Below, one piece after another: positions 51,439 to 60,235 of a stretch of 64,000 nucleotides of DNA; position 1 is the first letter of the stretch; every line of letters begins with the position of its first letter. The position numbers were made by a program, and so were the translations under genes. The DNA comes from CAZQKW01 sp964594075 (GTDB lineage Bacteria; Desulfobacterota; WTBG01; CAIYCZ01): NCBI GenBank assembly GCA_964594075.1, contig CAZQKW010000011.1, positions 1 to 64,000 of the forward strand, read 5' to 3'. The notes below the pieces were generated by a model. That model had not been told where the DNA came from, did no database searches, and was given only the letters and a program-made list of their open reading frames with translations.

Positions 51439-53358
51439 ATGAAAAAAATTATTCTTTTTTTAATCTTTGGTGCATTTTTCCCCTTAATCTTAATTGCTAA
51501 AACAGAGAGTAAAACTAATTCATTTACCGGTGTATGCCCTCCCTTTTACATTAAAGACGAACGGGGAGAGATTATTAATCCCGTTACAAATCAAAACACG
51601 GATGTTCCTTATAGTCCAAAGCAAACCTGCGGAACAGCAGGCTGTCACAATTATGAAAAAATCACTATGGGTTATCACTTTCAGCAGGGAAAAGACGAAC
51701 AGCCAAGTCAGAAGTTAAAAGAACTCTATCAGTGGGTTTTAAGCCCCGGCCAGTACGGCGGCCGGTGGTGAACGCCGGCACCCAACTTTCGCCAGTTGGC
51801 GAAAAAAGAAAACAGCTCAGCCGCTGTAATTGACTTAACGTCTTTTGAGTTTGCCACAGCCGCTGCCTGCGGAAGCTGTCACCCTGGCGGCGGTCCCCTT
51901 GAGTACGACCGCAAAGGCAACCGTTATGACGTGTTTGCTGCGGACCCTAAAAATAATATCACCTCAGGAGGTGACAACGGGTTTGATGGCGACTATTTTA
52001 AAGCCCGCTGGGCGGAATCCGGGGTGGTTGAAGCTGATTGTCTTCTGTGCCACAGCCCCAGTTATGATATGAGTGCAAGAAACAAGCAGCTTGCAGTGTT
52101 TAATTATAAGTGGTCAGCATCGGCAGGGGCTGGTATCGCGCGCGTAACGGGGGAGGTAAAAAAAGGTGAGAAGCCGGTTATCCAGTACCAAACTGATAAA
52201 TTTAACAGCGACGGACATTTATCTGTGCCCATAATCAAGGAGGTTCCCACGGAGAACTGTTTGTTCTGCCATGCAGAGACAGACTGGAAGAAGAAAGGCA
52301 CCAGTTACAGCCATCGCTTTGATGTGCATCTGCGAGCTGGCATAAAATGTATTGAGTGCCATCCGGCAGGAACCAGTGCTGCCGATAGCCGAATCAACAG
52401 CAAAGAAGAGCACCATTTTGCAAAGGGTGATGATCCGGGGACTTTGGTGAGAGATGATCTTGATAATACAGTGATCACCTGTCAACAATGCCACGAAAAA
52501 GGTTTGCACCGAGCTCCTCTTATGAAGCACGCTTCATTCACTGATGGCAGCTTTGAAGTGCATCAGGAGAAAATCTCCTGCCAGGCCTGCCATGTTCCTC
52601 AGAAAGCGGTCAAGCCAGCACTCATTCAGGATAGCGTTGTATTGAACCCCAAACCCCGCGTGCCGGGTTTAAAACGCATCTGGTCATTCTATGGTCCTGA
52701 TGTCAAGCCGTGGAATTACTACGGAGAAGTTGACCTGACAAAAGGCAAAGGTAAACCGTTGTATTTTTATACCCCGCAACTGCGCTGGTATAAGGAAAAA
52801 ATATATCCGGTCAGCAGTCTTTATTCCATCTGGTATGGATTGAAGACCAATGGGAAGAACGGTCTTGATCAGGTTTTTATGCAGGATATCGGGGACATGT
52901 GGTCTAACGCACAAGACTATCCCCTTCTTGCCAGCATAACCGATGATAATGGTGACGGCTTCAAGGAGGTTAACCGCTCAGAAGAAATTGACGCAGCAAT
53001 TGCTTCCATGACAGCATATTTGAAGAAAAAGGGCAAACTCAATAAAGACCAGAAGGTTGTCTTGGTCAAGGGAAATGAAGCGCATCTGTCTGGCAAAGAG
53101 AAAGTTATGTTAGAGAAGCAGCCCTATGAATACTCAGCATACGGTGCCACCTTCAAATTGAGCCATGATATTGCACCGGCCAGCGCTGCCCTTGGCGCCG
53201 GGGGCTGTGCAGATTGCCACCGCAAAGAGGCGCCATTTTTTACTCAACTTTATATGGCAGAGCCATTCGGCGAAGATGGAAAGATCCAATGGTTGCCGGC
53301 TTATAAGGTGCTCAATTACAGCGAAGAGGCTCTAAAGGAGCAGACTCAGGAAAGGTGA
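51439..53358 (+). CDS. Octaheme c-type cytochrome with an in-frame UGA (possible selenoprotein)
   Basis: A 639-residue frame if the UGA at 51769-51771 (codon 111) is read through; both parts are in the same frame. The N-terminus KKIILFLIFGAFFPLILIA is a signal peptide, so the protein is periplasmic or exported. Heme motifs: CGTAGCH (CX4CH, residue about 64) before the UGA, then CGSCH, CLLCH, CLFCH, CIECH, CQQCH, CQACH and CADCH. The part before the UGA has the signal and one heme; the part after has seven hemes but no export signal. Coding is continuous across the UGA with no frameshift. Either Sec is inserted or the gene is broken. A porin gene follows by 25 bp, which suggests an electron conduit. 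Confidence 0.7.
51769..51799 (+). other. UGA codon with downstream hairpin (weak SECIS candidate)
   Basis: Ten bases after the UGA is a 6-bp stem ccaact/agttgg (51782-51787 with 51794-51799) with a 6-base loop that starts 16 bases after the UGA, near the lower limit of known bacterial SECIS spacing. The loop lacks G in its first two positions, which weakens the call. A second hairpin, gccgg/ccggc (51761-51765 with 51775-51779), would hold the UGA in its loop. Confidence 0.3.
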
Positions 53359-53383
53359 TGTGCGATTTTGTAGAATGATATAA

Positions 53384-54721
53384 ATGCAGAAAGGCTTTAA
53401 CAGCGTTATTATTATTATAAGCGTGCTTATTCCTCATATCCTATACGGAGCCTCGGATGTTGCACATACAAATATCTGGAATCCGTTAAAGGGTATTGCG
53501 CTCGGTTCAGGTAAATTTGATATATCTGGCAGCTTGCGGCTTCGTTATGAATATGTGGAAAATTATAACAGAAAAGAATACGGGCTTAAAAAGAATGACG
53601 GCTTTTTGCTGCAGCGGTTCAGACTGGAATTTGATGTGCACTGGGAAGACCGCCTGCGACTTTTTCTGCAGTTCCAGGATGCACGGGTATTTGACTATAA
53701 GCTCAAAGATCGTGATTTTATTAGCAATCCCAATAAAGACGAACATGAGCTGCACCAGGCATTTGTAGAAGCACAGCCGGCATCTGTCGTTCCTGTCTAT
53801 CTGAAGCTGGGCAGGCAGGTGATTGAGTATGGTGACAGTCGCATCTTCGGCCCCGGCGATTGGGGAAACACGGGGCGCGTGTTATGGGATGCAGCCAAGA
53901 TCAGTTATCATGACGAGAACTGTGCCATAGATACATTTTACGGCAGACGAATAATACATGATCCGCACCAATTTAATGATCATTATGACCGACAGGCGTA
54001 TGGTTTGTATGGCACTATTTTTATGCCGCAGAAGAACGTTTTTGACGTCTTTTATGTCCTGGAACTTGACAATGAAAAAGACACCCAAGGAGAGTCAGGA
54101 AGTTACGGCGATCTGCGAGTGCATACCGCGGGGTTTAGAATGGCCGGGACATACCAGCGGTTTGATTATGACACGACCTATGCCCGTCAGTTTGGCGGCT
54201 GGGGACCAGACACAATGAGGGCTTGGGCATTACATACCGGCGGTGGCTATACATTTTCTACCCTCTGGTCTCCACGCATCGGGATAGATTATGCGTATGG
54301 TTCCGGTGATGATGACCCAACAGACGGAAAACACAAAACATTCAACCCGGCATTTGGCTCTATGGACAAATACTACGGGTGGATGAATCTTTTTTCATGG
54401 CGAAACATTATTAACTGGCAATTCAGTGCATCGGTGAGACCTCACCGGAAACTGAATCTTGTTCTTGACTATCACATGTTCCGTTTAGCCCAGAACAAGG
54501 ATGCCTGGTACAGCACCGGCCCTGCATACCGGCGGGATGAAACGGGAAAGAGCGGCAGCGATGTGGGCGAGGAAATTGATTTTACCCTTCACTTTTCTGT
54601 AACAGAGCATCTAAAACTCAGGGCAGGTTATGCACACTTCTTCCCGGGAGATTTTGTTGAGAACACCGGCGCGCATGGAAGTGCAGATTGGGTCCATTGC
54701 CAGTGGCTTTGGTTTTTTTAA
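53384..54721 (+). CDS. Outer-membrane beta-barrel (alginate-export/porin-like)
   Basis: A 445-residue exported protein with signal peptide (NSVIIIISVLIPHILYGA), an early SGSLRLRYEYVENY strand, many alternating amphipathic strands and a C-terminal phenylalanine, the usual outer-membrane insertion signal. KLGRQVIEYGDSRIFGPGDWGNTGRVLWDAAKI is typical of the alginate-export domain family. It starts 25 bp after the octaheme cytochrome, so the two probably act together. Cytochrome plus porin is the layout of outer-membrane electron conduits, but this barrel family is not the MtrB type, so substrate uptake is an alternative. Confidence 0.85.
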   Translation: MQKGFNSVIIIISVLIPHILYGASDVAHTNIWNPLKGIALGSGKFDISGSLRLRYEYVENYNRKEYGLKKNDGFLLQRFRLEFDVHWEDRLRLFLQFQDARVFDYKLKDRDFISNPNKDEHELHQAFVEAQPASVVPVYLKLGRQVIEYGDSRIFGPGDWGNTGRVLWDAAKISYHDENCAIDTFYGRRIIHDPHQFNDHYDRQAYGLYGTIFMPQKNVFDVFYVLELDNEKDTQGESGSYGDLRVHTAGFRMAGTYQRFDYDTTYARQFGGWGPDTMRAWALHTGGGYTFSTLWSPRIGIDYAYGSGDDDPTDGKHKTFNPAFGSMDKYYGWMNLFSWRNIINWQFSASVRPHRKLNLVLDYHMFRLAQNKDAWYSTGPAYRRDETGKSGSDVGEEIDFTLHFSVTEHLKLRAGYAHFFPGDFVENTGAHGSADWVHCQWLWFF

Positions 54722-54752
54722 GCTGTTATAAATATAGGAAAGGAGTAATTGT

Positions 54753-55166
54753 ATGAAAATTACCATCATCGGCGTGGTCCCTCCCTGTCCCCGGTGCCAG
54801 CGGATTTACGATCTAACTATAGAAGCGGTTAACGAATTGGGGGCAAAAGCAGAGATAAAGAAAATTGCCTATGATTCTGATGAAGCAAAACAGTTCGGCA
54901 GGGTGGGCACTGTTCATGATATTGCCGAATGGGCGCAGATTGACATCGACTGGAGAAAAATCTGGGACATTGCCACAGAAGGCTGGTCGCAGGAACTTGA
55001 TGAACTGATGATGCCGTGCAAACAGCGGGCCGGCATTGAAGGATGGCTGATGACTCCGGTATTGTTGCTTGACGACACGGTTGCCGCCATGGGCTATGTT
55101 CCAGACAAAGAATACATCAAAACAGCAATAAAAAAACACTTGCAGAAAGGAGCGCACAACGCATGA
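54753..55166 (+). CDS. Thioredoxin-fold CPRC protein
   Basis: A 137-residue cytoplasmic protein with ITIIGVVPPCPRC (Cys12, Cys15) and a thioredoxin-like strand order, the cis-proline being in LMTPVLLLDDTV. An extra middle helical region carries a lone cysteine (MMPCKQRAG). A strong ribosome-binding site (aaaggag) precedes it. The stop overlaps the next start by 4 bp (ATGA). Probably a reductant for the arsenic enzymes, inferred from context. Confidence 0.82.
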   Translation: MKITIIGVVPPCPRCQRIYDLTIEAVNELGAKAEIKKIAYDSDEAKQFGRVGTVHDIAEWAQIDIDWRKIWDIATEGWSQELDELMMPCKQRAGIEGWLMTPVLLLDDTVAAMGYVPDKEYIKTAIKKHLQKGAHNA

Positions 55167-55393
55167 AAATCGAAATTCTGGGAACCGGTTGCCCGAAATG
55201 TAAGAAGCTTTTTGAGAATGCTCAGGAAGCGGCAAAAGCGCTCGGTATAGCAGCCGAGATAGTAAAAGTGGAAGATATCCAGCAGATCATGAATGCCGGC
55301 GTCATGATTACGCCGGCACTGGCAGTTGACGGCGAGGTCAAGGCTGCGGGAAAAGTATTAAGTGTGGATGAAATCAAGAAAATTATCGAGTAA
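55163..55393 (+). CDS. ArsE-like small thioredoxin-family protein
   Basis: A 76-residue redox-active disulfide protein MKIEILGTGCPKC (Cys10, Cys13), with the cis-proline in MITPALAVDGEV. The GTGCxxC pattern is that of the small thioredoxins found beside ArsF and ArsG in arsEFG operons, which handle aromatic arsenicals and nitrophenyl compounds. It overlaps the preceding thioredoxin-like gene by 4 bp and precedes arsF by 75 bp. The ArsE label rests on gene order and motif. Confidence 0.8.
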   Translation: MKIEILGTGCPKCKKLFENAQEAAKALGIAAEIVKVEDIQQIMNAGVMITPALAVDGEVKAAGKVLSVDEIKKIIE

Positions 55394-55468
55394 GAGGGAA
55401 GCCGTTCAAAAGACACAAGACAAAGTAAAAGAGCAGCTTGCACAACCCATTACGAGAGAGGTGGCATG

Positions 55469-55918
55469 ATGAAAAAAATACATCTGGTAATAATAATAGC
55501 TGCATGGTGCTGCGGTCTCGTGGCAAACAGCCTGTTCAATAGCGCCCGGGCAGAAACGCGGAAAGAGCAGAAACCGGATAAAGGAACCGTCGTCGCCTAT
55601 TACTTTCATGGAAATTTCCGCTGTTATAGCTGTTTCACGATTGAACAGTATGCAAAAGAAGCAATTGAAAAATATTTTCCTGAACAGCTTAAAAACGGCA
55701 GGCTTTCATTTCAGCCCATAAATATTGAAGAGAAGGGAAATGAACATTTTATACAGGATTATCAGCTTTATACCCGCTCTCTGATCCTTGCTGTATTTAA
55801 GAATGGCAAACAGGTTAAGTGGATAAACCTTGAGAAAGTGTGGAATTATATTAGAGACCGGGATGCCTTTTATAACTATGTAAAAACCGAAGTTGAAAAA
55901 TATTTAAAGCACCTATAA
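55469..55918 (+). CDS. arsF: ArsF-family exported thiol protein
   Basis: A 149-residue protein starting at the second of two adjacent ATGs, with gagagg upstream. A signal peptide (HLVIIIAAWCCGLVANSLF) is followed by VVAYYFHGNFRCYSCFTIEQYA. The FHGNxRCxxC motif (Cys52, Cys55) defines the ArsF family (nitrophenyl compound nitroreductase subunit). It lies 4 bp before arsG. Proposed role: extracytoplasmic electron relay fed through ArsG from the thioredoxin ArsE. This is inferred from the family. Confidence 0.85.
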   Translation: MKKIHLVIIIAAWCCGLVANSLFNSARAETRKEQKPDKGTVVAYYFHGNFRCYSCFTIEQYAKEAIEKYFPEQLKNGRLSFQPINIEEKGNEHFIQDYQLYTRSLILAVFKNGKQVKWINLEKVWNYIRDRDAFYNYVKTEVEKYLKHL

Positions 55919-55922
55919 GCAA

Positions 55923-56618
55923 ATGGAACTGTCTTTTCTTCCGCTTGTTTCCGCTTTATGGCTGGGTATTCTGACATCGGTCAATCCCTGCCCGCTTGCT
56001 TCAAATATAGCGGCAGTGTCTTTTATCATGAAGCGCATAGACAGATCTTCGGTTGTCTTGTCCTCGGGTTTTTCCTATACGCTGGGCAGAATGACCTGTT
56101 ATACGGTTCTGGGCGTGCTGCTCACCTCATCGCTGCTGGCCATTCCCCAGACTGCCCAGTTTCTGCAGAAACATATGAACCAGGTCATGGGACCGGTCTT
56201 ACTGTTCACCGGGTTATTTTTGCTCGGTCTGATTAAAGTCCCCGTCACCAGCTTTTCATTATCGGACCGTGTCAACAGCCGTATGGCCGACACAGGTGTC
56301 ATGAGCTCATTTCCGCTGGGTGTTCTATTTGCCCTCTCCTTTTGTCCGGCATCAGCCGCCATATTCTTCGGCAGTCTGCTGCCCCTGTCGCTCAAACATA
56401 GTTCACCCGTTTTATTTCCCGCGGTCTATGGTATTGGCACGGGCCTGCCGGTGATTGCGTTTGCGTTTTTTATTTCTTTCGGGGCAAAAAATATCGGCCT
56501 CCTGTTCAAGAAGGTGACCGCCGTTGAATACTGGATCAGAAAGGCAACCGGCATAATATTTATCCTGATCGGGATATATTATATCATGGTCCACATTTTC
56601 TATCTACAGATACTATAA
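55923..56618 (+). CDS. arsG: ArsG-family CcdA/DsbD-like membrane protein
   Basis: A 231-residue membrane protein with six hydrophobic segments of the CcdA/DsbD-beta type. The TSVNPCPLASN motif near residue 19 and SFCPASAAIFFGS near 140 supply the pair of membrane cysteines. This fold carries reducing power from cytoplasmic thioredoxin to the periplasm. With ArsE and ArsF it forms a complete arsEFG set. In characterised systems this set gives resistance to aromatic arsenicals by reduction or efflux. Confidence 0.87.
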   Translation: MELSFLPLVSALWLGILTSVNPCPLASNIAAVSFIMKRIDRSSVVLSSGFSYTLGRMTCYTVLGVLLTSSLLAIPQTAQFLQKHMNQVMGPVLLFTGLFLLGLIKVPVTSFSLSDRVNSRMADTGVMSSFPLGVLFALSFCPASAAIFFGSLLPLSLKHSSPVLFPAVYGIGTGLPVIAFAFFISFGAKNIGLLFKKVTAVEYWIRKATGIIFILIGIYYIMVHIFYLQIL

Positions 56619-56652
56619 ATTGTTTTGGTATGGTTCGTTTGGTCAACAAACA

Positions 56653-57906
56653 ATGAAATTCAAACCTGAATTGCACGCAACTGTAGATGAGCACAATCGT
56701 TTAATCCTGCCACCAGAAATTGTTGCTCAATTAGGATTACGTCCCGGCAATAGCATTCCTATCAGTCCGGGACGGCACTGCATATCTGTGCGCCAGCCAA
56801 TAACGCATCTGAAAAAGATCTATATTGAACCGACCAATCAATGCAATTTGTCCTGCCGTATGTGCATTCGCTCGGTATGGAAAGAGCCTCTGGGGCAGAT
56901 GACGCTTGAAACGTTCAATCATATTATTCAAAGTTTGCGCGAGCTTTCGGGACCGTTAACCGTTGTATTCGGCGGCTTCGGCGAGCCGTTGTTTCACCCG
57001 GATATCATCACCATGATAGCAGCCCTGAAAGAACTTGGCGCATCGGTTGAATTAATTACCAATGGCACGTTGCTGACCGAAGAGTTTTCGCGCGCGTTCC
57101 TTGAAACCGGCATTGATGTGCTGTGGCTCTCCCTGGATGGCGCATCACCGGAAAGCTATGCCGATGTCCGGCTTGGAGCGATGCTGCCGGAAGTGCTGGC
57201 AAATATGTCCCGCCTGCGTTACAGTTCATGGGCATACCAGTATCCCCAGCCGCATTTGGGTATCGTTTTCGTCGCTATGAAGCGCAATATTGCGGACCTG
57301 CCGGCAGTCATGACCATCGGGTCGCAACTGAAGGCTGATCGTTTTATTATAACTAATGTGCTTCCATATACTTCGGAACTGCTGCCCGAAGTGCTTTATA
57401 CCCGAACCATAGGCGATATTGCTGTGGCGCCGTCTCCTTGGGCGCCGTATATCAATTTTTCAAAAATGGACATGAATGATGACACCCGGGAGACTCTCCA
57501 TCGTGTGATCCGCTCCTGGCGAATAACCAGTTATCATAAAGACGACATGGGCGAATCGGCAAATTATTGCCCGTTTATTGAAGGCGGCGCAACTGCGATA
57601 AGCTGGGACGGCTCGGTCAGTCCCTGCCTGCCGCTCATGCATTCCCACGAAAGTTATTTGCACGACCGGCGGCGCTTTTCCCGGCGCCACGTCATCGGCA
57701 ATATTGCAAACCAGTCGTTGCGTGATTTGTGGAACAACCCTCAGTATGTCGCCCTGCGACAACGGGTGCAGGACTTTGACTTCTCGCCGTGCACGTTTTG
57801 CGGCGGCTGCGATCTTTCGGAAGCCAATGAAGAAGATTGCTTCGGCAACGTCTTCCCGACCTGTGGCGGCTGTCTCTGGGCACAGGGTGTGATTCAATGT
57901 CCGTAA
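56653..57906 (+). CDS. Radical SAM/SPASM protein, tungsten-oxidoreductase maturase-like, copy 1
   Basis: A 417-residue protein. The N-terminal 45 residues look like an AbrB/SpoVT-type swapped hairpin (VDEHNRLILPPEIVAQLGLRPGNSIPI). The radical SAM motif is CX3CX2C (Cys64, Cys68, Cys71) in EPTNQCNLSCRMC, followed by FGGFGEPLFHPDI. The C-terminus has a cysteine-rich SPASM-like end CTFCGGCDLSEANEEDCFGNVFPTCGGCLWAQGVIQCP. This end and the NVLPYT segment match what I recall of the tungsten cofactor oxidoreductase maturase family. The ATG at 56653 aligns with the start of copy 2. No ribosome-binding site is obvious. Confidence 0.8.
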   Translation: MKFKPELHATVDEHNRLILPPEIVAQLGLRPGNSIPISPGRHCISVRQPITHLKKIYIEPTNQCNLSCRMCIRSVWKEPLGQMTLETFNHIIQSLRELSGPLTVVFGGFGEPLFHPDIITMIAALKELGASVELITNGTLLTEEFSRAFLETGIDVLWLSLDGASPESYADVRLGAMLPEVLANMSRLRYSSWAYQYPQPHLGIVFVAMKRNIADLPAVMTIGSQLKADRFIITNVLPYTSELLPEVLYTRTIGDIAVAPSPWAPYINFSKMDMNDDTRETLHRVIRSWRITSYHKDDMGESANYCPFIEGGATAISWDGSVSPCLPLMHSHESYLHDRRRFSRRHVIGNIANQSLRDLWNNPQYVALRQRVQDFDFSPCTFCGGCDLSEANEEDCFGNVFPTCGGCLWAQGVIQCP

Positions 57907-57929
57907 TTGCTGAAAGATTAAAAGAAAAA

Positions 57930-57993
57930 GGCGCACCGCTGTGAAAAAGGGTCTCACGAGTTGTTTTTCTTGCGCCCTCCTTGCCGGTGCGCC
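57930..57993. repeat. Perfect 9-bp inverted repeat between the radical SAM genes
   Basis: Ggcgcaccg (57930-57938) and cggtgcgcc (57985-57993) flank a 46-base loop that contains a smaller gtga/tcac stem. It lies in the 110-bp gap before copy 2 and may be a leader structure. Confidence 0.55.
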
Positions 57994-58016
57994 CCTGTGC
58001 CTATTTGCCTCTGCTT

Positions 58017-59261
58017 ATGAAACTCAAACCCGATTCATACGCGCATATTGATAGCGACGGCCGGCTTGTTATTCCGCAGGAAATTGCATTCTGCTATGGA
58101 TACAAACCCGGAGCCGTTGTGCCTCTGAATGAGGCTGAACAAAACATAACGTTGCGCTTGCCGCCCACCCACCTGAAAAAAGTCTATATAGAGCCTACCA
58201 ATCGCTGCAATCTTGCGTGCCGCATGTGCATCCGCAGAACCTGGGATGAACCGCTGGGCAGAATGGCGCAAAATATTTTTAAGCGTATCCTTGAAGGCCT
58301 GCGTGATTTCTCTCCGACCCCTTCCATTGTGTTCGGCGGGTTTGGTGAACCGCTCTCTCATCCTGATATTGTGGCAATGGTTCAGGAAGCGAAACACCTC
58401 AAGGCGCAGGTGGAGTTGATTACCAATGCAACCCTGCTTTCTGAGGATCTTGCCCGCAGTCTCGTAGCCGCGCGTCTTGATGTGCTGTGGGTTTCAATTG
58501 AGGGGGCCAAAACGGCAAGTTATGCAGACGTGCGGTTAGGGGGTGAATTAACCACGGTGCTGGATAATATACGCCGGTTCCGCGACAGCAGACAGGCATA
58601 CCGGACGGACATTGGCGTCGTGTTTGTTGCCATGAAACGCAACGTCCACGAACTGCCGGCTGTCATGCAGCTCGCCAAAGACCTCGGCGCAAACCGTTTT
58701 CTGGTAACCAATGTTCTGCCCTATACAGAAGAGCTGTGCGCCGAAACGCTCTATACCTGCGAACCGATTCACGAGACCAATCCATTTTTAAATCTGAATA
58801 ATTCGTTTGAACTTTGTAAAATGGATTTCAACGAGGCAACCAGCATGCCGCTGCAAACCATAATCCATCATGCGAGTATCCTGAACGACACTGCGACCAA
58901 TGCCAGCATGATGCAGAATTACTGCCCTTTCATAGAGGGCGGTTCAGTTGCGATCTGCTGGGATGGACGTGTCAGCCCGTGTCTGCCGCTCATGCATACC
59001 CACACGAGTTTCTTAAGAGACCGAAAACGGCTTACCAAATGTTTTCATGTCGGCTCGATTGCGGATCAGGGTCTGAAGGAAATCTGGAATTCCGCTGTTA
59101 ACATCGCTTTTCGGCGGCGCATCCAGGCCTTTATGTTTGCTTCCTGCACGTCGTGCAAAGGCTGTGAGCTGGCGGAGAAGAATGAAACAGACTGTTTGGG
59201 CAATGGCTTTCCATCCTGCGGCGGCTGTTTATGGGCGCAGGGATACATCCGGTGTCCGTAA
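58017..59261 (+). CDS. Radical SAM/SPASM protein, tungsten-oxidoreductase maturase-like, copy 2
   Basis: A 414-residue paralogue of copy 1 with the same layout: AbrB-like N-terminus (IDSDGRLVIPQEIAF), radical SAM cysteines at 64, 68 and 71 (EPTNRCNLACRMC), FGGFGEPLSHPDI, VTNVLPYTEEL and a terminal CKGCELAEKNETDCLGNGFPSCGGCLWAQGYIRCP. The ATG at 58017 gives a start aligned with copy 1. The two copies differ most after residue 270. A tungsten aldehyde:ferredoxin oxidoreductase tail begins at 64000 on the other strand, 4.6 kb away, so one or both copies may serve it. Confidence 0.8.
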   Translation: MKLKPDSYAHIDSDGRLVIPQEIAFCYGYKPGAVVPLNEAEQNITLRLPPTHLKKVYIEPTNRCNLACRMCIRRTWDEPLGRMAQNIFKRILEGLRDFSPTPSIVFGGFGEPLSHPDIVAMVQEAKHLKAQVELITNATLLSEDLARSLVAARLDVLWVSIEGAKTASYADVRLGGELTTVLDNIRRFRDSRQAYRTDIGVVFVAMKRNVHELPAVMQLAKDLGANRFLVTNVLPYTEELCAETLYTCEPIHETNPFLNLNNSFELCKMDFNEATSMPLQTIIHHASILNDTATNASMMQNYCPFIEGGSVAICWDGRVSPCLPLMHTHTSFLRDRKRLTKCFHVGSIADQGLKEIWNSAVNIAFRRRIQAFMFASCTSCKGCELAEKNETDCLGNGFPSCGGCLWAQGYIRCP

Positions 59262-59466
59262 AACACGGGAGAAAGAATTCACGGAATCACGGGTCCGCTT
59301 GGTGCTTGGGGGCATGAACCATTACGTGCAGCCCCTGGTAATTAAATTTTGGCCTTGTTGAGAATTTTTCATTACCGCAGGTCGTTGAAAATTGTTATAA
59401 AAAGGTCTGTGAAAATATATCTCAAATCTCTTGGGATAGGATTTCGGATAGAGAAAGGGGGTGGAT

Positions 59467-59709
59467 ATGCTCACCATTAGAATACTGGGCACTGGCTGTG
59501 CAAGCTGCGATAATCTGCACCAAGAAGTTATAAACACTCTGGCCGAGCTGAACATTGCCGCTGATGTCCGCCACGAACGCAATGTCGCGGAATTCTATAA
59601 ATACGGCGTGGCAGCAACGCCCGCGCTGGTTATTAATGGAAAGGTAAAGGCGGCTGGCAGAGTCCCGTCAAAAAGAGAGATTGTCGAGTGGGTAAAAGCC
59701 GCCGGATGA
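59467..59709 (+). CDS. Small thioredoxin-family protein (ArsE-like)
   Basis: An 80-residue protein MLTIRILGTGCASC (Cys11, Cys14), with the cis-proline in VAATPALVINGKV. It belongs to the same family as the ArsE-like protein at 55163. The ATG at 59467 follows a g-rich ribosome-binding site (aaaggggg). It is isolated from the arsEFG set by the radical SAM pair, 205 bp after copy 2. It is a second small disulfide carrier for this region. Confidence 0.82.
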   Translation: MLTIRILGTGCASCDNLHQEVINTLAELNIAADVRHERNVAEFYKYGVAATPALVINGKVKAAGRVPSKREIVEWVKAAG

Positions 59710-59741
59710 AATTCTTGAGACCCAGCCCGGGAAACATGCCG

Positions 59742-60164
59742 TTAAACAAACGGCAGCGGCTTGCCGGTGCGGAATGCAAGCGCCTGGCAGGTGGCAATAA
59801 GCCGACCATCCTGATCATGCACTCGAATATCATAGGTTGCGGTCTGCTTGGTGCTGCTGATTTCCCGCGCCTCGGCGCGCAGTCTTCCCCTGCCTTTTGG
59901 ACTTGACACATAGGTGACACTGACATTAAGCGCCACCGTAACCACCCCGCAGGTCTGGCATACTGTTTCAAATGCCTCGTCAATTAAAGAAAAGATGGCG
60001 CCGCCGTGTGCCCGGCTGAAAATGTTGTCCATGGTCTCCGGCTCGTAGGTCATCTGCACTGCTGAAAAGCCTTCCTCAAGCGCCACCAGTTCCAGCTTCA
60101 TCAACTGCGCAAACGGCTCCCTTTCTACGATCTGCTGAATAGCTTGTTTGACTTGTGGGTCCAT
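59742..60164 (-). CDS. PaaI-type hotdog thioesterase
   Basis: A 140-residue hotdog-fold protein. The PaaI pattern HGGAIFSLIDEAFETVCQT carries the HGG and the Asp near residue 62, and NVSVTYVSSPKGRGRLRAEAREISSTKQTATYDIRVHDQDGRLIAT completes the fold. It likely hydrolyses an acyl-CoA. It is convergent with the small thioredoxin gene and shares no operon with the arsenic genes. It follows the exported thioredoxin gene by 71 bp on the same strand. Confidence 0.88.
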   Translation of the reverse strand: MDPQVKQAIQQIVEREPFAQLMKLELVALEEGFSAVQMTYEPETMDNIFSRAHGGAIFSLIDEAFETVCQTCGVVTVALNVSVTYVSSPKGRGRLRAEAREISSTKQTATYDIRVHDQDGRLIATCQALAFRTGKPLPFV

Positions 60165-60235
60165 GCTGTCTCCTCGCCGCTCAATGTTTAGCGCATATCA
60201 TTTAAAACCGCCCCTTTTATGTTTCCGGCATTAGG

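Noticed and set aside
51769..51771. A frameshift instead of a UGA codon in the cytochrome
   Set aside because: The frames before and after the UGA are the same, so no insertion or deletion is needed.
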